Source: an uncultured Eubacterium sp.
Lineage (GTDB): Bacteria > Bacillota > Clostridia > Lachnospirales > Lachnospiraceae
Direction: 5' to 3'
Length of the DNA stretch: 28,044 bases
Assembly: GCA_910579145.1 (NCBI GenBank)
Contig: CAJTTQ010000006.1
Location: 39,516 to 67,559, forward strand
Made by a program: the position numbers and the translations under genes. Shown here piece after piece: positions 14,447 to 22,251 of this stretch. Below the pieces are notes generated by a model. It searched no databases. It had not been told where the DNA came from and saw only the letters and a list, made by a program, of their open reading frames with translations. Each line of letters opens with the position of its first letter. The stretch's first letter is position 1.

Positions 14447-15508
14447 ATGGAAAACGAAGAAAAGGGCACGGTGGGATCAAGGGTTTTGATTGTAGATGAC
14501 GTGGAGTCAAACCGGATGATCTTAGAAAGCATCGTCGCCGCTATGGGATGCGATCCGATCACAGCGGAAAACGGGGAGTGGGCGTTGGAGATGGTAGAAG
14601 AATTTCCACCACAGCTCATACTGACTGACATCTCCATGCCGGGAATGGACGGTTATGAACTGTGCAGGATCCTCAAAGGGAAAGAGAAGACGAAAAATAT
14701 ACCGATTGTTTTTATTTCTGCGCTGGACGACCCGCAGGATATCGTAGACGGTTTTCGTCTCGGCGGGGAGGATTACATTACAAAACCGTTTATCCCTGAA
14801 CTTGTCCAGGCGCGTGTCGGTGTCCATCTGCGTTTGTATCAGGCACAGCATGAACTGCTGGATATGAACCGGCGGCTTCAGGTTTCGATCAGCGAACAGC
14901 TCAAGCAGATGGAGATGGAGAAAAAGAACACGTTATACGCGATGGCAAATATAGCAGCCCAGAATTCCCATTACGGGGGGGAGCATATGGAGCGGCTGCG
15001 GCGCAATTGCCGGACGCTCGCGCAGGGTATGCAGTTATCTCCGCTTTTTGAAGATAAGATTTCAGATACATTTATTGAGACGATAGAACTGGCGGCTCCG
15101 CTTTGTGATATCGGAAACATCGGAATTCCGATGGATTTATTACAAAAGAAGACAGACCTGACGACGGAGGAGACTGCGATCTTACAAAACCATGCGCAGT
15201 TGGGAGCAAACATATTGCGAGACCTCTATGTTAGTACTGACTATAACGATTTCATCAGTACTTCGATTGATATCGCGCACTACCATCATGAGAATTGGGA
15301 CGGAAGCGGTTACCCTGACAGGCTTCAGGGCGATGAGATTCCGTTGGCGGCACAGATTGTCGCTGTCATAAACAGGTATTGTACATTGACGGGTAAAGAA
15401 ACCTGCACGATCGAGGATGCCCTTGCGATTATGGGCGAGGAAGCAGGGAAAAAATTCAACGCGGATATTTATGAGATATGCCGTAAAATATCGCGCCAAT
15501 TGTGCTGA
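14447..15508 (+). CDS. REC-HD-GYP-like regulator with degenerate catalytic site (third copy)
   Basis: A 353-residue protein. REC is intact: Asp17/Asp18, Asp61 (LTDISMP) and Lys113 (TKPF). The C-terminal domain is HD-GYP in fold but altered. His180 (GGEH), His249 (QNHAQLG) and HHENWDGSGYP (280-290) remain, but the central HDxGKI motif reads CDIGNI: His is Cys220 and Lys is Asn224. The first helix also lacks the usual EFR..ETGEH sequence. Metal binding and c-di-GMP hydrolysis are therefore doubtful; it may act as a phosphorylation-controlled binding or sensor protein. An ATG eight codons earlier overlaps the kinase stop (ATGA), but GAGGTGAG favours the start used here. It directly follows the kinase gene, its probable partner. 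Confidence 0.85.
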   Translation: MENEEKGTVGSRVLIVDDVESNRMILESIVAAMGCDPITAENGEWALEMVEEFPPQLILTDISMPGMDGYELCRILKGKEKTKNIPIVFISALDDPQDIVDGFRLGGEDYITKPFIPELVQARVGVHLRLYQAQHELLDMNRRLQVSISEQLKQMEMEKKNTLYAMANIAAQNSHYGGEHMERLRRNCRTLAQGMQLSPLFEDKISDTFIETIELAAPLCDIGNIGIPMDLLQKKTDLTTEETAILQNHAQLGANILRDLYVSTDYNDFISTSIDIAHYHHENWDGSGYPDRLQGDEIPLAAQIVAVINRYCTLTGKETCTIEDALAIMGEEAGKKFNADIYEICRKISRQLC

Positions 15509-15536
15509 TCTTAAGTATGTTTGGAGGAATGGATTT

Positions 15537-16349
15537 ATGATGACGGAGGAAGAGTTTCAACGGATTTCCAGCTTTGTAAAACAAAAATATGGCATTGATA
15601 TGCACGAAAAAAAGGAGATTGTGAGAGGACGGCTGGAAAATCATATTCGGGAAGGAGGATTTCACAGCTTTCATGATTTTATGAACGCGGTGGAAAATGA
15701 TAAGACCGGCACGCAGGAAAAGATGCTGGTAAATCTGTTGACCACGAATTATACATATTTCATGAGGGAATTTGAGCATTTTGAGTATCTCAAGCAGTAT
15801 GTCCTCCCCTGGATCCGGGAGAAGGAGGCAAATATCCGGGAACTGCGTGGATGGTGTGGTGCCGCATCGACGGGTGAGGAACCATATATGCTGGCTATGG
15901 TGCTGGCGGATTATTTCGCGCTGGACCGCCAGGACTGGGATACACGTATTTTGGCGACGGATATTTCCACGCGGGTGTTGGAACAGGCATTAGCCGGGGT
16001 TTACAAAGCGGAGCAGCTAAAGAGTGTCCCGGATAAATGGAAAAAGCAGTTTTTCCTGCCGCTCGCGGGGGGAACGCAGTATCAGGTTAAGCCGGAGTGG
16101 AAGAAACAGGTTATTTTTCGGAAATTTAATTTAATGGATTCTTTTCCTTTTAAGAAAAAGATGCACTTTGTTTTTTTGAGAAATGTATTGATATACTTTG
16201 ATGCCCCGACAAAAAAGGAGATCCTTCGAAAAGTATACGAATTTATGGAGCCGGGCGGTTATCTCTTCATTGGCTTAACGGAAACTTTGGACAGGGGAAT
16301 GACACAGTTTAATATGATCAAACCGTCAATCTTCCGCAAAGAGGGATAG
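15537..16349 (+). CDS. cheR: Chemotaxis protein methyltransferase CheR
   Basis: CheR transfers methyl groups from SAM to glutamates of chemoreceptors for adaptation. This 270-residue protein has the N-terminal helical domain (EFQRISSFVKQKYGIDM) and a catalytic domain with LTTNYTYFMREFEHFEYL, RGWCGAASTGEEPYMLAM (SAM-binding, residues ~105-122), ILATDIS and FLRNVLIYFD, where most homologues have FCRNVLIYF. The frame is open far upstream into the previous gene, but GGAGG nine bases before this ATG sets the start. It pairs with cheB downstream, and the receptors at the cluster end and at the right of the window are likely substrates. No C-terminal receptor pentapeptide is seen on the adjacent MCP. 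Confidence 0.93.
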   Translation: MMTEEEFQRISSFVKQKYGIDMHEKKEIVRGRLENHIREGGFHSFHDFMNAVENDKTGTQEKMLVNLLTTNYTYFMREFEHFEYLKQYVLPWIREKEANIRELRGWCGAASTGEEPYMLAMVLADYFALDRQDWDTRILATDISTRVLEQALAGVYKAEQLKSVPDKWKKQFFLPLAGGTQYQVKPEWKKQVIFRKFNLMDSFPFKKKMHFVFLRNVLIYFDAPTKKEILRKVYEFMEPGGYLFIGLTETLDRGMTQFNMIKPSIFRKEG

Positions 16350-16395
16350 ATGGAAGATCGTTTTCATAGATTATTTTAGGAAGGAATGAAGATGT

Positions 16396-17424
16396 ATGCA
16401 GCCCATTAAGGTTTTAGTAGTAGAGGATTCTATGGTGTTCAGAGAACTTTTAGTACAAAATCTGAACCGGGATCCGGCGATACAGGTAGTTGGAACAGCA
16501 GGTGATCCCTTTCAGGCGAGGGACGCGATCCTTGCGCTGAAGCCGGACGTAATGACGCTGGATGTGGAACTTCCGAGAATGAGCGGCATTGAATTTTTGA
16601 GAAAGCTTATGCCGCAGTATCCGCTTCCTACGATCGTGATCAGTTCACTGAGCGATAAAGTGTTTGACGCGCTGAATGCGGGCGCTGTTGATTTTGTGGC
16701 AAAACCTGCTGTATCAAACCGGGCGCAGCTAGAGGACTTTATCCGGAATGAACTCATCGTGAAAGTCAAGATTGCCTCTTCTGCTCAGATTGGCAATATG
16801 AGGAAGCCTCTGACGATGCAGACGAGAAGTCCTTTGAAGTTAAAAAATAATAAGGTGATCGTGGCGATCGGGGCCTCCACGGGAGGCACGGAGGCGACGC
16901 TCGCGGTCGCGAAGGAATTTGGGCCGGATATGCCAGGTATCATTGTAGTCCAGCATATGCCGCCGGGATTTACGGAAATGTATGCCAAACGTCTGAACGA
17001 CCAGTGTCAGGTCGAGGTAAGGGAAGCGAAAACCGGAGACCGTGTGATGCCGGGGTTGATGCTCGTCGCTCCGGGAGGAGACAGGCACATGCGCATTGTG
17101 GAAGTGAATGGCGGGTATCAGATTGAATGCAAGAACGGTCCGAAGGTAAACGGGCACTGCCCGTCTGTGGATGTGATGTTTGATTCGGTTGCCAGGGTGG
17201 CCGGCCCGAATGCGCTAGGTATCATACTGACAGGTATGGGCGGAGATGGCGCGAACGGGTTACTGGCGATGAGAAAAGCCGGCGCGAAAACGATCGGCCA
17301 GGATGAATCGACAAGTATTGTTTATGGAATGCCTAAGGTCGCCTATGATCTGGGTGCCGTGCAGTATCAGGAGAAGCTGTCCGATATTGCGGGAAGGACA
17401 TACTCATTGCTGAATAAAATGTAA
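16396..17424 (+). CDS. cheB: Chemotaxis response regulator protein-glutamate methylesterase CheB
   Basis: A 342-residue protein of standard CheB layout. REC occupies residues 1-120 with Glu10/Asp11 and phosphorylation site Asp56 (LDVELPRM), and Lys103 (AKPA). The methylesterase domain from ~152 has IGASTGGTEA with catalytic Ser161, QHMPPGF with His187, and LTGMGGDGANG with Asp284, the full triad. It removes methyl groups from, or deamidates, chemoreceptors when phosphorylated by CheA. AGGAAGGA upstream serves as the ribosome-binding site. It is followed 12 bases later by a CheY-like gene, in the same operon. Confidence 0.94.
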   Translation: MQPIKVLVVEDSMVFRELLVQNLNRDPAIQVVGTAGDPFQARDAILALKPDVMTLDVELPRMSGIEFLRKLMPQYPLPTIVISSLSDKVFDALNAGAVDFVAKPAVSNRAQLEDFIRNELIVKVKIASSAQIGNMRKPLTMQTRSPLKLKNNKVIVAIGASTGGTEATLAVAKEFGPDMPGIIVVQHMPPGFTEMYAKRLNDQCQVEVREAKTGDRVMPGLMLVAPGGDRHMRIVEVNGGYQIECKNGPKVNGHCPSVDVMFDSVARVAGPNALGIILTGMGGDGANGLLAMRKAGAKTIGQDESTSIVYGMPKVAYDLGAVQYQEKLSDIAGRTYSLLNKM

Positions 17425-17436
17425 AGGAGAGAAAGC

Positions 17437-17829
17437 ATGAAGATTCTATTAGCAGAGGATGATTTTGTAACACGGAAATTTATGGTAAATTTCCTGTCAA
17501 AGTACGGTGAGTGCGATGTGACTGTGGATGGAATGGAAGCGGTGGATGCGTTCATGATGGCTCTGGAAGATGGTGAGCCGTACGATTTGATCTGCTTGGA
17601 TATCATGATGCCGGTTATGGATGGGTATCAGGCGCTTGTAGGTATCCGGAATTTGGAGGCAGAAAGGAATGTACCAGAGGATCAGGCAGTTAAGGTCATT
17701 ATGACGACTGCCCTGAATGAGGAAAAAAATGTCAAGATGGCATTTGAATTGGGGTGTACGATTTATTCGGGCAAGCCCATCGATCAGGGAAGGTTTGAAC
17801 AGGCACTGAAGAAACTGAATCTGATATGA
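17437..17829 (+). CDS. cheY: Stand-alone receiver-domain protein (CheY-like)
   Basis: A 130-residue single REC domain. The acidic pocket is Glu7-Asp8-Asp9, the phosphorylation site Asp55 (CLDIMMPVMDG), the switch Thr is in VIMTTA, and the conserved Lys is in SGKPI. Strong AAAGGAGAG precedes the ATG. Lying between cheB and cheA, it is the obvious CheA target. Compared with flagellar CheY it has a longer loop (residues ~78-90, AERNVPEDQAV), as seen in REC proteins that act elsewhere, so whether it binds a flagellar motor cannot be told. No flagellar gene is in the window. Confidence 0.85.
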   Translation: MKILLAEDDFVTRKFMVNFLSKYGECDVTVDGMEAVDAFMMALEDGEPYDLICLDIMMPVMDGYQALVGIRNLEAERNVPEDQAVKVIMTTALNEEKNVKMAFELGCTIYSGKPIDQGRFEQALKKLNLI

Positions 17830-17868
17830 CAATAACGAAGGAACAAATATGCAGGAAAGGAGAAGGAC

Positions 17869-20034
17869 ATGGCTGAGGAATTTAACACAGACGGCATGCT
17901 GGACATGTACCTGTTTGAGAATGAGCAGCTTTTGGAGCAGCTTCAGGAAATGGTTTTGGATCAGAGGGACGCGGATTGCTTTGACGAAGACAGTATAAAC
18001 GAGATATTCCGAACGATGCACACGATCAAAGGATCGTCGGGTATTATGATGTTTGATAATATCACGGCGATTTCGCATAAGCTGGAAGATGTATTTTATT
18101 TTCTGCGCGAATCCCACCCGGAAAACGTGCCACATGTAGAGCTGGTAGCACATGTGCTGGATGTAGCGGATTTTATCACGAATGAGATGGATAAGATCAG
18201 AGAAGGAGATCCGGCGGATGGCGACGCCAGCGAAATGATCGCAGAACTAGACAAATTTCTGGAGACGCTGAAAAACGGTGCGAAGGAGGAGGGCGTGGAA
18301 CCACCGCCTGAAAATAAGCACGAAGAACCAAAGCAGTTCTACATTGCGCCTGTGGCGACCAGTGCCAGCCGTTTTTATAAAATTTATATTTCGTTCTTTC
18401 CGGAGACGGAAATGGCGAATGTCCATGCCTATAAAACCGTATATGCACTAAAGGAAATCGCAGAGGATCTCCTGTATTCTCCAGAAGATATCATTTCGGA
18501 TGAAAACAGTGCGGACATTATTCTGCAGGATGGTTTCCGAATTCTTTTACAGGCGCAGGCTACGGAAGAAGAAATCCGCAATATTATCGGCGTTGGTTAC
18601 GATATTGAGAAAGTAGGAGTGTTTGAATGTAAGGCAGAGGAATTCCTTCAGGGATTTGATTTCGGTGATGAGGATCAGGATGTTCAGATCGATCTGGATT
18701 CAAGTGTGGAGGAAATCGAAACAAAAGCAATGGCCGCGGAGGAAGAGAAGAAAAAGGAGCAGCCGGCAGCGAAACCACAGGTGACACCTGGTGATTATGT
18801 CATTAAATCCAAAGAACCAGGAAAACATAAAAAATTAGCAAGGAACAAATCAAAAGCAGAAAAAACGTCTTATATCAGTGTGGATGTCGCGAAGATGAAT
18901 CAGCTGATGGATCTGATCGGGGAACTTGTCATTTCCGAGTCGGTCGTTCTGCAAAATCAGGATCTGAAAGTACCAGGCCTGAATTTGGACAGCTTCAACA
19001 AGGCGGCGGCACAGTTATCGAAAGTTTCGACGGATCTGCAGAATGTCATCATGTCGATGCGTATGGTTCCACTGACGAATACGTTCCAAAAGATGAACCG
19101 TATCGTCTTTGATGTGTCAAGAAAACTCGGAAAAGACATTGAGTTTGAGATGATCGGAGATCAGACGGAAGTAGATAAGAACATTGTAGAACAGATTTCC
19201 GATCCTCTGATGCACCTGGTTCGAAATGCCGTGGATCACGGAATTGAGACGAATGAGGAGCGACTTGACAGCGGCAAGCCGGATAAAGGAAAAGTTACGT
19301 TGTCAGCGAGGACAGAAGCTGGAAAAGTATGGATCTGTGTAGAGGACAATGGAAAAGGGCTCGAGCGGGATAAAATACTTGCAAAGGCCAGAAAACAGGG
19401 ATTGCTGGATGAAAATAAGCCAGATTCCGCTTATAAGGACAAAGAAGTTTACCAGTTTATCACACTGCCAGGATTTTCTACGAACGAGCAGATTACCGAG
19501 TATTCAGGCCGAGGAGTAGGAATGGACGTCGTGGTGCAGAATATCCAGTCCATCGGCGGTACGCTTGATATTGAGAGCGCGCCGGGGATGGGAAGTACCA
19601 TGAGTTTGAAGATTCCATTGACATTAGCGATCATTGACGGTATCGTCATGGAGACGGGAACATCTTCTTTTGTACTGGAAACAGGAGTGATCAAAGAATT
19701 CTTCCGCGTGAAGGAAGATATGATGTTCCAGGAGCCGAATGGTGACGAGTACATCATGATCCGAGGGGAATGTTATCCGGTCCTTCGTCTGGGCAAATGG
19801 TACGGCTTAGATGAATATCAGGAGTCGGTGGAAAATGGGATTATGCTGATCCTTGAAGTGGAAGACAGAAAAGTTTGTGTTTTTGTTGACCGGCTTATTG
19901 GTGAACAGGAGATCGTGGTAAAACCGATCCCTTCGTATATCAAGAAGGTGAAAGGTTTGTCAGGATGTACACAGCTTGGTGATGGAAGCATTGCGTTGAT
20001 TCTGGATCCGGGTGGATTAGTAGATGAAGCATAA
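17869..20034 (+). CDS. cheA: Chemotaxis histidine kinase CheA
   Basis: A 721-residue CheA. P1 Hpt: residues 1-110, RTMHTIKGSSGIM with His51 as phosphorylation site. P2-like domain: ~165-265 (FYKIYISFFPETEM), binding CheY/CheB. A charged Lys/Glu-rich linker spans ~270-340. P3 dimer: from ~345 (VDVAKMNQLMDLIGELV). P4 kinase: HLVRNAVDHGIE (N box), VEDNGKGL (G1) and YSGRGVGMDVV (G2). P5 CheW-like: from ~580 (LTLAIIDGIVMETGTSSFVL) to the C-terminus. All kinase boxes are present, so it should be active. It forms the receptor-kinase core with the cheW and MCP genes just downstream. GAAAGGAGAAGG before the ATG is the ribosome-binding site. Confidence 0.95.
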   Translation: MAEEFNTDGMLDMYLFENEQLLEQLQEMVLDQRDADCFDEDSINEIFRTMHTIKGSSGIMMFDNITAISHKLEDVFYFLRESHPENVPHVELVAHVLDVADFITNEMDKIREGDPADGDASEMIAELDKFLETLKNGAKEEGVEPPPENKHEEPKQFYIAPVATSASRFYKIYISFFPETEMANVHAYKTVYALKEIAEDLLYSPEDIISDENSADIILQDGFRILLQAQATEEEIRNIIGVGYDIEKVGVFECKAEEFLQGFDFGDEDQDVQIDLDSSVEEIETKAMAAEEEKKKEQPAAKPQVTPGDYVIKSKEPGKHKKLARNKSKAEKTSYISVDVAKMNQLMDLIGELVISESVVLQNQDLKVPGLNLDSFNKAAAQLSKVSTDLQNVIMSMRMVPLTNTFQKMNRIVFDVSRKLGKDIEFEMIGDQTEVDKNIVEQISDPLMHLVRNAVDHGIETNEERLDSGKPDKGKVTLSARTEAGKVWICVEDNGKGLERDKILAKARKQGLLDENKPDSAYKDKEVYQFITLPGFSTNEQITEYSGRGVGMDVVVQNIQSIGGTLDIESAPGMGSTMSLKIPLTLAIIDGIVMETGTSSFVLETGVIKEFFRVKEDMMFQEPNGDEYIMIRGECYPVLRLGKWYGLDEYQESVENGIMLILEVEDRKVCVFVDRLIGEQEIVVKPIPSYIKKVKGLSGCTQLGDGSIALILDPGGLVDEA

Positions 20035-20061
20035 TATTTACAGAAAGGAAGGGTGTACCCT

Positions 20062-20610
20062 ATGGCTGAAACAAGTGAAATGAAGTTAGATGCCACAACC
20101 GAAGCCGATGAGCGCAATACTCAGAGGGGGAAGTATATGACTTTTAAATCGGGAAATGAGTATTTTGGACTTAAAATTGAGTATGTGAATGAGATCATTC
20201 AATTTCAGTCCATTACGGCAATTCCTGAGACGGAAAGTTATATCAAAGGCCTGATCAATCTGAGGGGGAAGGTTATTCCCGTCATTGACGTCCGGTTGCG
20301 GTTCAAGCAGCCTGAGATTGAATATAATGACAGAACATGTATTATTGTCATTAATGTAAAGTCAACGACGGTTGGGCTGATCGTGGAGAAGATCGCGGAG
20401 GTAGTAGAGATCAAAGATGATAACATACTGCCGCCGCCATCCATTGGTCGTGCAGATAAGCAGCATCATAAATATGTATATGGCATTGGCAAAGTTGGAG
20501 ATTCTGTAAAACTCCTGCTTGATCCCGATAAGTTGTTGAACGATGAGGATCTGGCAGTAGCTGAGCAGGCAAATGACATGGTTGTCGATGAAGAAGAAGG
20601 AGAGGTATAA
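20062..20610 (+). CDS. cheW: Chemotaxis coupling protein CheW
   Basis: A 182-residue CheW that links CheA to receptors. Core features are KYMTFKSGNEYFGLKIEYVNEII, TAIPETESYIKGLINLRGKVIPVIDVRLRF (split here as two adjacent conserved strands) and VGLIVEKIAEVVEIKDDNI. It has an N-terminal extension of ~20 residues and an acidic C-terminal tail (VVDEEEGEV). A GTG three codons upstream is in frame but overlaps the AGGAAGGG ribosome-binding site, so the ATG is chosen. Only three bases separate it from the MCP gene, indicating tight co-expression. Confidence 0.94.
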   Translation: MAETSEMKLDATTEADERNTQRGKYMTFKSGNEYFGLKIEYVNEIIQFQSITAIPETESYIKGLINLRGKVIPVIDVRLRFKQPEIEYNDRTCIIVINVKSTTVGLIVEKIAEVVEIKDDNILPPPSIGRADKQHHKYVYGIGKVGDSVKLLLDPDKLLNDEDLAVAEQANDMVVDEEEGEV

Positions 20611-20613
20611 AAC

Positions 20614-22089
20614 ATGAAAAACATGAAGATGAAAACAAAAATGATTTTAGGTTTTATTGTTCCTGTTGTTCTTATGATCATTAATGTAGCAGTGGGAATG
20701 CTTTCGGTACGCAGCATCAGCGGTGAAGTGAATAAGATGGTCAGCAATCAGGTTGGATTCGTTGAAGATAAGATGATCGAGATTGGTGCCAATCAGGAAA
20801 AAGCAGACATTATCGTCGATACGCTCCAGAAAAACAACGCGGATGAACTGGAGATCATCAACAACATGGCGCAAACGACAAATATCATTAACTTTGTTAT
20901 GGTTGCTGTCTCCGTCCTTCTTGTTTTGTTCATCGCATTGTCCCTCATTAAGCAGATTGCAAAATCTGTGGCTCAGCTGTCAAGCGCGGCGAAAGATATC
21001 GCGGCCGGCCGTGTCAACATTGAGATGGTGAAATACAACAATGATGAATTTGGAGAACTCGTAGACGAATATACAAAAGTTATTGAGAACATAAAGGCGC
21101 AGGCGAACATAGCGGAAGAGGTATCCAAAGGAAACCTGACGATCACGGTAACACCGAGTTCGCCGGATGACGTTCTTGGCAATTCCTTGAAGAAACTGGT
21201 TGAGGATAACCTGAACGCGCTGTCGAGCATCAGCGACGCAGGTTCCAGGGTAACACTGAGTTCTTCCCAGGTAGCAAGTACGAGTCAGACACTGGCACAG
21301 GGTTCTACGGAGCAGGCAAGTGCGATCCAGCAGATTACTGCTTCGATTGATGAGATCGCGGATAAGACGAAGGAAAATGCCGATCAGGCAAATGAGGCGG
21401 CTGATCTCGTGATCCGTGCGATCAACGACGTAAAGAAGGGTAATGCCCAGATGAAAGAGACGATCGTGGCGATGGAAGATATCAATAAGTCTTCCGAGAG
21501 CATCGCAAAGATCATCAAAGTAATCGACGATATTGCATTCCAGACAAATATCCTTGCGCTGAACGCAGCTGTTGAGGCAGCGAGAGCAGGTGAGGCAGGA
21601 AAAGGTTTTGCCGTTGTGGCGGAAGAGGTCCGCAGCCTGGCAGCAAAGAGTGCCGAGGCTTCTGCTGAGACCGCTGACCTGATCGAGAACTCGATTACGA
21701 AAGTGCAGTCCGGATCCCAAATTCTTGATGATGCGGCAAAAGCGATGGAAGCGATTACAACAGTCGTACAGGAGAGCGAAGAGATCATCAAAGGGATTGC
21801 GGAATCTTCGAATTATCAGGCTACGGCGGTTGGGCAGATTGAGCAGGCCATCACGCAGGTATCCCAGGTTGTTCAGAACAACTCGGCAGCCAGCGAGGAA
21901 TGTGCATCGGCGAGCGAGGAACTTTCGAATCAGGCATCGAGGATGCGTGAGCTGCTCTCCATTTACAACCTTGGTTCCGGCAGTGCAGGAGCTGGTGTTT
22001 CTTCTTACCAGAGTTCCTATTCTTCACCGTCGGTATCCAGCGCAAATGAGCAGGTGATCTCTCTCGGTGATGATTTTGGTAAATATTGA
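20614..22089 (+). CDS. Methyl-accepting chemotaxis protein with a minimal outer domain
   Basis: A 491-residue membrane receptor. TM1 is residues ~10-31 and TM2 ~91-112, leaving only about 60 residues outside (32-90). This is far shorter than the ~150 residues of a four-helix-bundle or the larger Cache sensor domains. HAMP follows (~113-165), then a second HAMP-like stretch, and a long cytoplasmic coiled coil whose hairpin tip reads DIAFQTNILALNAAVEAARAG and then GKGFAVVAEEVRSLA. The C-terminus is Ser-rich and ends GDDFGKY, with no CheR-binding pentapeptide. It is the last gene of the cluster and the natural partner of the adjacent cheA/cheW. The short outer loop suggests it senses membrane state or works through a partner protein. 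GAAGGAGAGG provides the ribosome-binding site. Confidence 0.93.
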   Translation: MKNMKMKTKMILGFIVPVVLMIINVAVGMLSVRSISGEVNKMVSNQVGFVEDKMIEIGANQEKADIIVDTLQKNNADELEIINNMAQTTNIINFVMVAVSVLLVLFIALSLIKQIAKSVAQLSSAAKDIAAGRVNIEMVKYNNDEFGELVDEYTKVIENIKAQANIAEEVSKGNLTITVTPSSPDDVLGNSLKKLVEDNLNALSSISDAGSRVTLSSSQVASTSQTLAQGSTEQASAIQQITASIDEIADKTKENADQANEAADLVIRAINDVKKGNAQMKETIVAMEDINKSSESIAKIIKVIDDIAFQTNILALNAAVEAARAGEAGKGFAVVAEEVRSLAAKSAEASAETADLIENSITKVQSGSQILDDAAKAMEAITTVVQESEEIIKGIAESSNYQATAVGQIEQAITQVSQVVQNNSAASEECASASEELSNQASRMRELLSIYNLGSGSAGAGVSSYQSSYSSPSVSSANEQVISLGDDFGKY

Positions 22090-22098
22090 TTTATCACC

Positions 22099-22163
22099 CT
22101 CTCATGTTTTTGAGAGTTACCCCTCTGTTTTATGAGGGGTATCCCCCTCTGCTTTTTGAGGGG
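22099..22163 (+). repeat. Three tandem hairpin repeats between the MCP gene and its terminator
   Basis: Three consecutive inverted repeats share a common plan of C/T-rich arm, TG(T/C)TTT-type loop and G/A-rich arm. They are CTCTCA TGTTTT TGAGAG, TACCCCTC TGTTTTAT GAGGGGTA and CCCCTC TGCTTTTT GAGGGG. Spacing is about 24 bases, so they look like imperfect direct repeats of a hairpin unit. None alone has a T tract after it. They could fold one after another in the 3' end of the che transcript. Confidence 0.75.
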
Positions 22164-22165
22164 TT

Positions 22166-22204
22166 GTCCCCCACATCGTTCATTGTGGGGGACTTTCTTT
22201 GTTT
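22166..22204 (+). terminator. Rho-independent terminator of the chemosensory cluster
   Basis: GTCCCCCACA pairs perfectly with TGTGGGGGAC (10 bp, 8-base loop) and is followed by TTTCTTTGTTT. It is the fourth and strongest hairpin of the series and ends the che transcript. Confidence 0.85.
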
Positions 22205-22251
22205 ATAAGAGCGCGCGTTTTTCGCTGCGCCTCGGGATTGGAGGAATGAGT

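Noticed and set aside
17497..18153. 218-codon open frame on the minus strand
   Set aside because: It crosses the cheY-cheA boundary opposite well-supported genes and has no start signal.
20980..21720. 246-codon open frame on the minus strand
   Set aside because: It is a shadow of the MCP signalling domain, which is full of motifs on the + strand; its composition (many Arg, Cys and Leu) is typical of antisense frames.
22132..22251. Longer N-terminus for the ABC-class ATPase
   Set aside because: The extra codons run through the MCP terminator hairpins, and the protein family begins near SQELRNMLRQ.
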